Assembly (NCBI RefSeq): GCF_022690765.1
Contig: NZ_JALCZA010000052.1
Span: 1-32,423 of the forward strand
Direction of reading: 5' to 3'
Source of the DNA: Anaeromyxobacter oryzisoli
Lineage (GTDB): Bacteria; Myxococcota; Myxococcia; Myxococcales; Anaeromyxobacteraceae
DNA length: 32,423 nt
A model generated the notes under the pieces. That model did not search any database. It was not told where the DNA came from and was given only the letters and a program-made list of their open reading frames with translations. The position numbers were made by a program, and so were the translations under genes. Shown piece after piece: positions 31,371 to 32,423 of this stretch (position 1 is its first letter; the number at the start of each line of letters is the position of its first letter).

Positions 31371-32423
31371 GTGCCCTCCCTCTGCCTCGTCGCCACGCCG
31401 CTCGCGGCCACGCGCGCGGCGCGCCGCCTCTGCGACGCGCAGGGCGGGATCCTGTTCGGGCCGGCGGTCTCCACCATCGAGCGGATCGTGCCCGGGATCG
31501 TCGCCGCGGCGGGCGATCGGCGCGCCATCCTGACGCCCCTCGCCGAGCGGCTGCTCGCGGCGGAGGCCGGCGCGGTGGCCGGTGGAGCGCTCGCCGGGCT
31601 CGCCCCGGAGAGCGGGCTCGCAGCGGCGCTCGCCAGGTCGCTCGCGGAGCTGCGGCGCGGCGAGGTGAGCGGCGCGGACGCCCGGGCGGCGGCCGAGGAG
31701 CTCGGCGGCGCCCCGGCCGAGCGGCTTCGCGCCCTCGCCGCCGCGCTCGACGCGTACGAGGCCGCGCTCGCGGATCGCGGCGCCCTCGACCGGGCGGGCG
31801 CGGCGCGCGGCGCCGCCGCCCCCGCGCGCCGGGGGGCCGCGCCCGCGGGGGCGGGGGGGCTCGAGCTGCTCCTCCTCGACGGGATCCCGACGCTCGCGCC
31901 CGCGGAGTGGGATCTCGTCTCCGCGCTCGCCGCCCGCGCCCGGCGCACCCGCGTGCACCTGCCGTACTGGCCCGAGCGGCCGGACGCCTCGGCGCCCGCG
32001 GAGCCGCTGCTGCGGCGCCTCGAGGGGCTCCACGAGGTCGCGGCCCGGCGCGACGTCGAGGTCGTGCTGCCTCACGTCGAGGAGGACGGGCGCCTCGGGC
32101 GGCTCGCGGCGGCGCTCCTCGGCATGGGGAGCGCGACGGCGGCGAGGCGCGTCGGGCCCTCGGACGTCGGCGGGGCCGTCCTCGCGGCCGCCGGCGCCGG
32201 GGAGGAGGGCGAGCCCGGCGCGGCGGCGGCGGTGATCGCGCGGCTCGTCGAGGACGGGTACGCGCCGGAGGACATCGCGGTCGTCTCCCCCGCCCCGCGC
32301 CGGCACGCGGCGCCCCTCGCGCGGGCGCTCCGCGACCTCGGGATCCCGTTCGCCGCCGGCCGCGGCGAGCCGCTCGCCGCCGTGCCGGTGGTCCGGCTCG
32401 TCCAGGACGCGCTCGGCGTGGCG
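31371..32423 (+). CDS. AddB-like PD-(D/E)XK nuclease/helicase, N-terminal part (partial)
   Basis: An uninterrupted 351-codon frame begins at GTG 31371 (MPSLCLVATPLAATRAARRL) and runs off the right edge. The region near GILFGPAVSTIERIV, the LLLLDGIPTLAPAEWDLV and VHLPYWPE segments, and especially DGYAPEDIAVVSPAPRRHAAPLARALRDLGIPFAAGRGEPLA follow the layout of the inactive helicase half of AddB, the partner of AddA in double-strand-break resection. The Walker A loop is not evident, and the nuclease domain with its iron-sulfur cysteines would lie beyond the window. The gene is very Ala/Arg-rich. The call is moderately sure; a related PD-(D/E)XK family protein is the alternative. Confidence 0.65.
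   Translation, partial: MPSLCLVATPLAATRAARRLCDAQGGILFGPAVSTIERIVPGIVAAAGDRRAILTPLAERLLAAEAGAVAGGALAGLAPESGLAAALARSLAELRRGEVSGADARAAAEELGGAPAERLRALAAALDAYEAALADRGALDRAGAARGAAAPARRGAAPAGAGGLELLLLDGIPTLAPAEWDLVSALAARARRTRVHLPYWPERPDASAPAEPLLRRLEGLHEVAARRDVEVVLPHVEEDGRLGRLAAALLGMGSATAARRVGPSDVGGAVLAAAGAGEEGEPGAAAAVIARLVEDGYAPEDIAVVSPAPRRHAAPLARALRDLGIPFAAGRGEPLAAVPVVRLVQDALGVA

Overview
The window is very GC-rich (visibly above 70 percent), uses G/C at nearly every third codon position, and starts many genes with GTG or TTG. The gene content (a membrane-bound [NiFe] hydrogenase, glpABC-type glycerol-3-phosphate dehydrogenase, an AgmX/PglI-like secreted protein, LigC with Prim-PolC) suggests a myxobacterium of the Anaeromyxobacter type. 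That assignment is an inference from gene style, not from a database match. I see no rRNA, tRNA, CRISPR array, transposase or phage gene.

Layout. 1-2474: tail of an unrecognised gene, then a ligC / prim-pol pair overlapping by 4 nt (DNA gap filling and sealing). 2671-7504: recJ (+), an acuI/yhdH-type oxidoreductase (-) and aspS (+, with a clear sigma-70 promoter). 7852-11254: glpA-glpB-glpC, each junction a GTGA overlap; glpC encodes only a two-cluster ferredoxin domain and its end runs into repeat DNA. 11443-13401: a diacylglycerol-kinase-family lipid kinase and a secreted AgmX-like protein. 13459-16218 (-): an isolated SNF2/RapA-type helicase with a perfect palindrome at its likely transcription start. 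16417-17236 (-): bfr and bfd, with a Fur-box-like site over the bfd promoter. 17550-17972: a universal stress protein. 18107-22301: a hydrogenase operon (small subunit, large subunit, cytochrome b, maturation protease). 22365-27118: a nucleosidase-family protein, a histidine kinase, an HtrA protease, a DUF218 (YdcF-like) protein and a TVP38 membrane protein. 27233-30129: thiS-thiG, a receiver-only response regulator, a split-barrel-like protein (-) and thiE. 30140-32423: a His-rich methyltransferase (-), queD-type PTPS, and the start of an AddB-like nuclease/helicase that runs off the window.

How the genes work together. The hydrogenase feeds electrons from periplasmic H2 through the cytochrome b to quinone; GlpABC does the same from glycerol-3-phosphate. 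Bfr and Bfd store and release iron, probably under Fur control. ThiS, ThiG and ThiE belong to thiamine synthesis. LigC, Prim-Pol, RecJ and the AddB-like protein are DNA repair functions.

Most notable non-gene signals: (1) a two-copy modular repeat (7504-7719 and 20954-21085) with near-identical 54- and 62-bp flanks around different hairpin cores bounded by a 13-bp direct repeat, one copy inside the hydrogenase operon; (2) degenerate G-rich hexamer arrays (CACGGG, GGTGAC, GGGTAC, GGGTTC) in four intergenic regions, mostly just upstream of gene starts; (3) at least seven genes whose -10-like element lies 6-10 nt before the start codon, suggesting leaderless or near-leaderless transcripts; (4) a hydrogenase small subunit in which the second Cys of the proximal-cluster CxxC motif is Asn.
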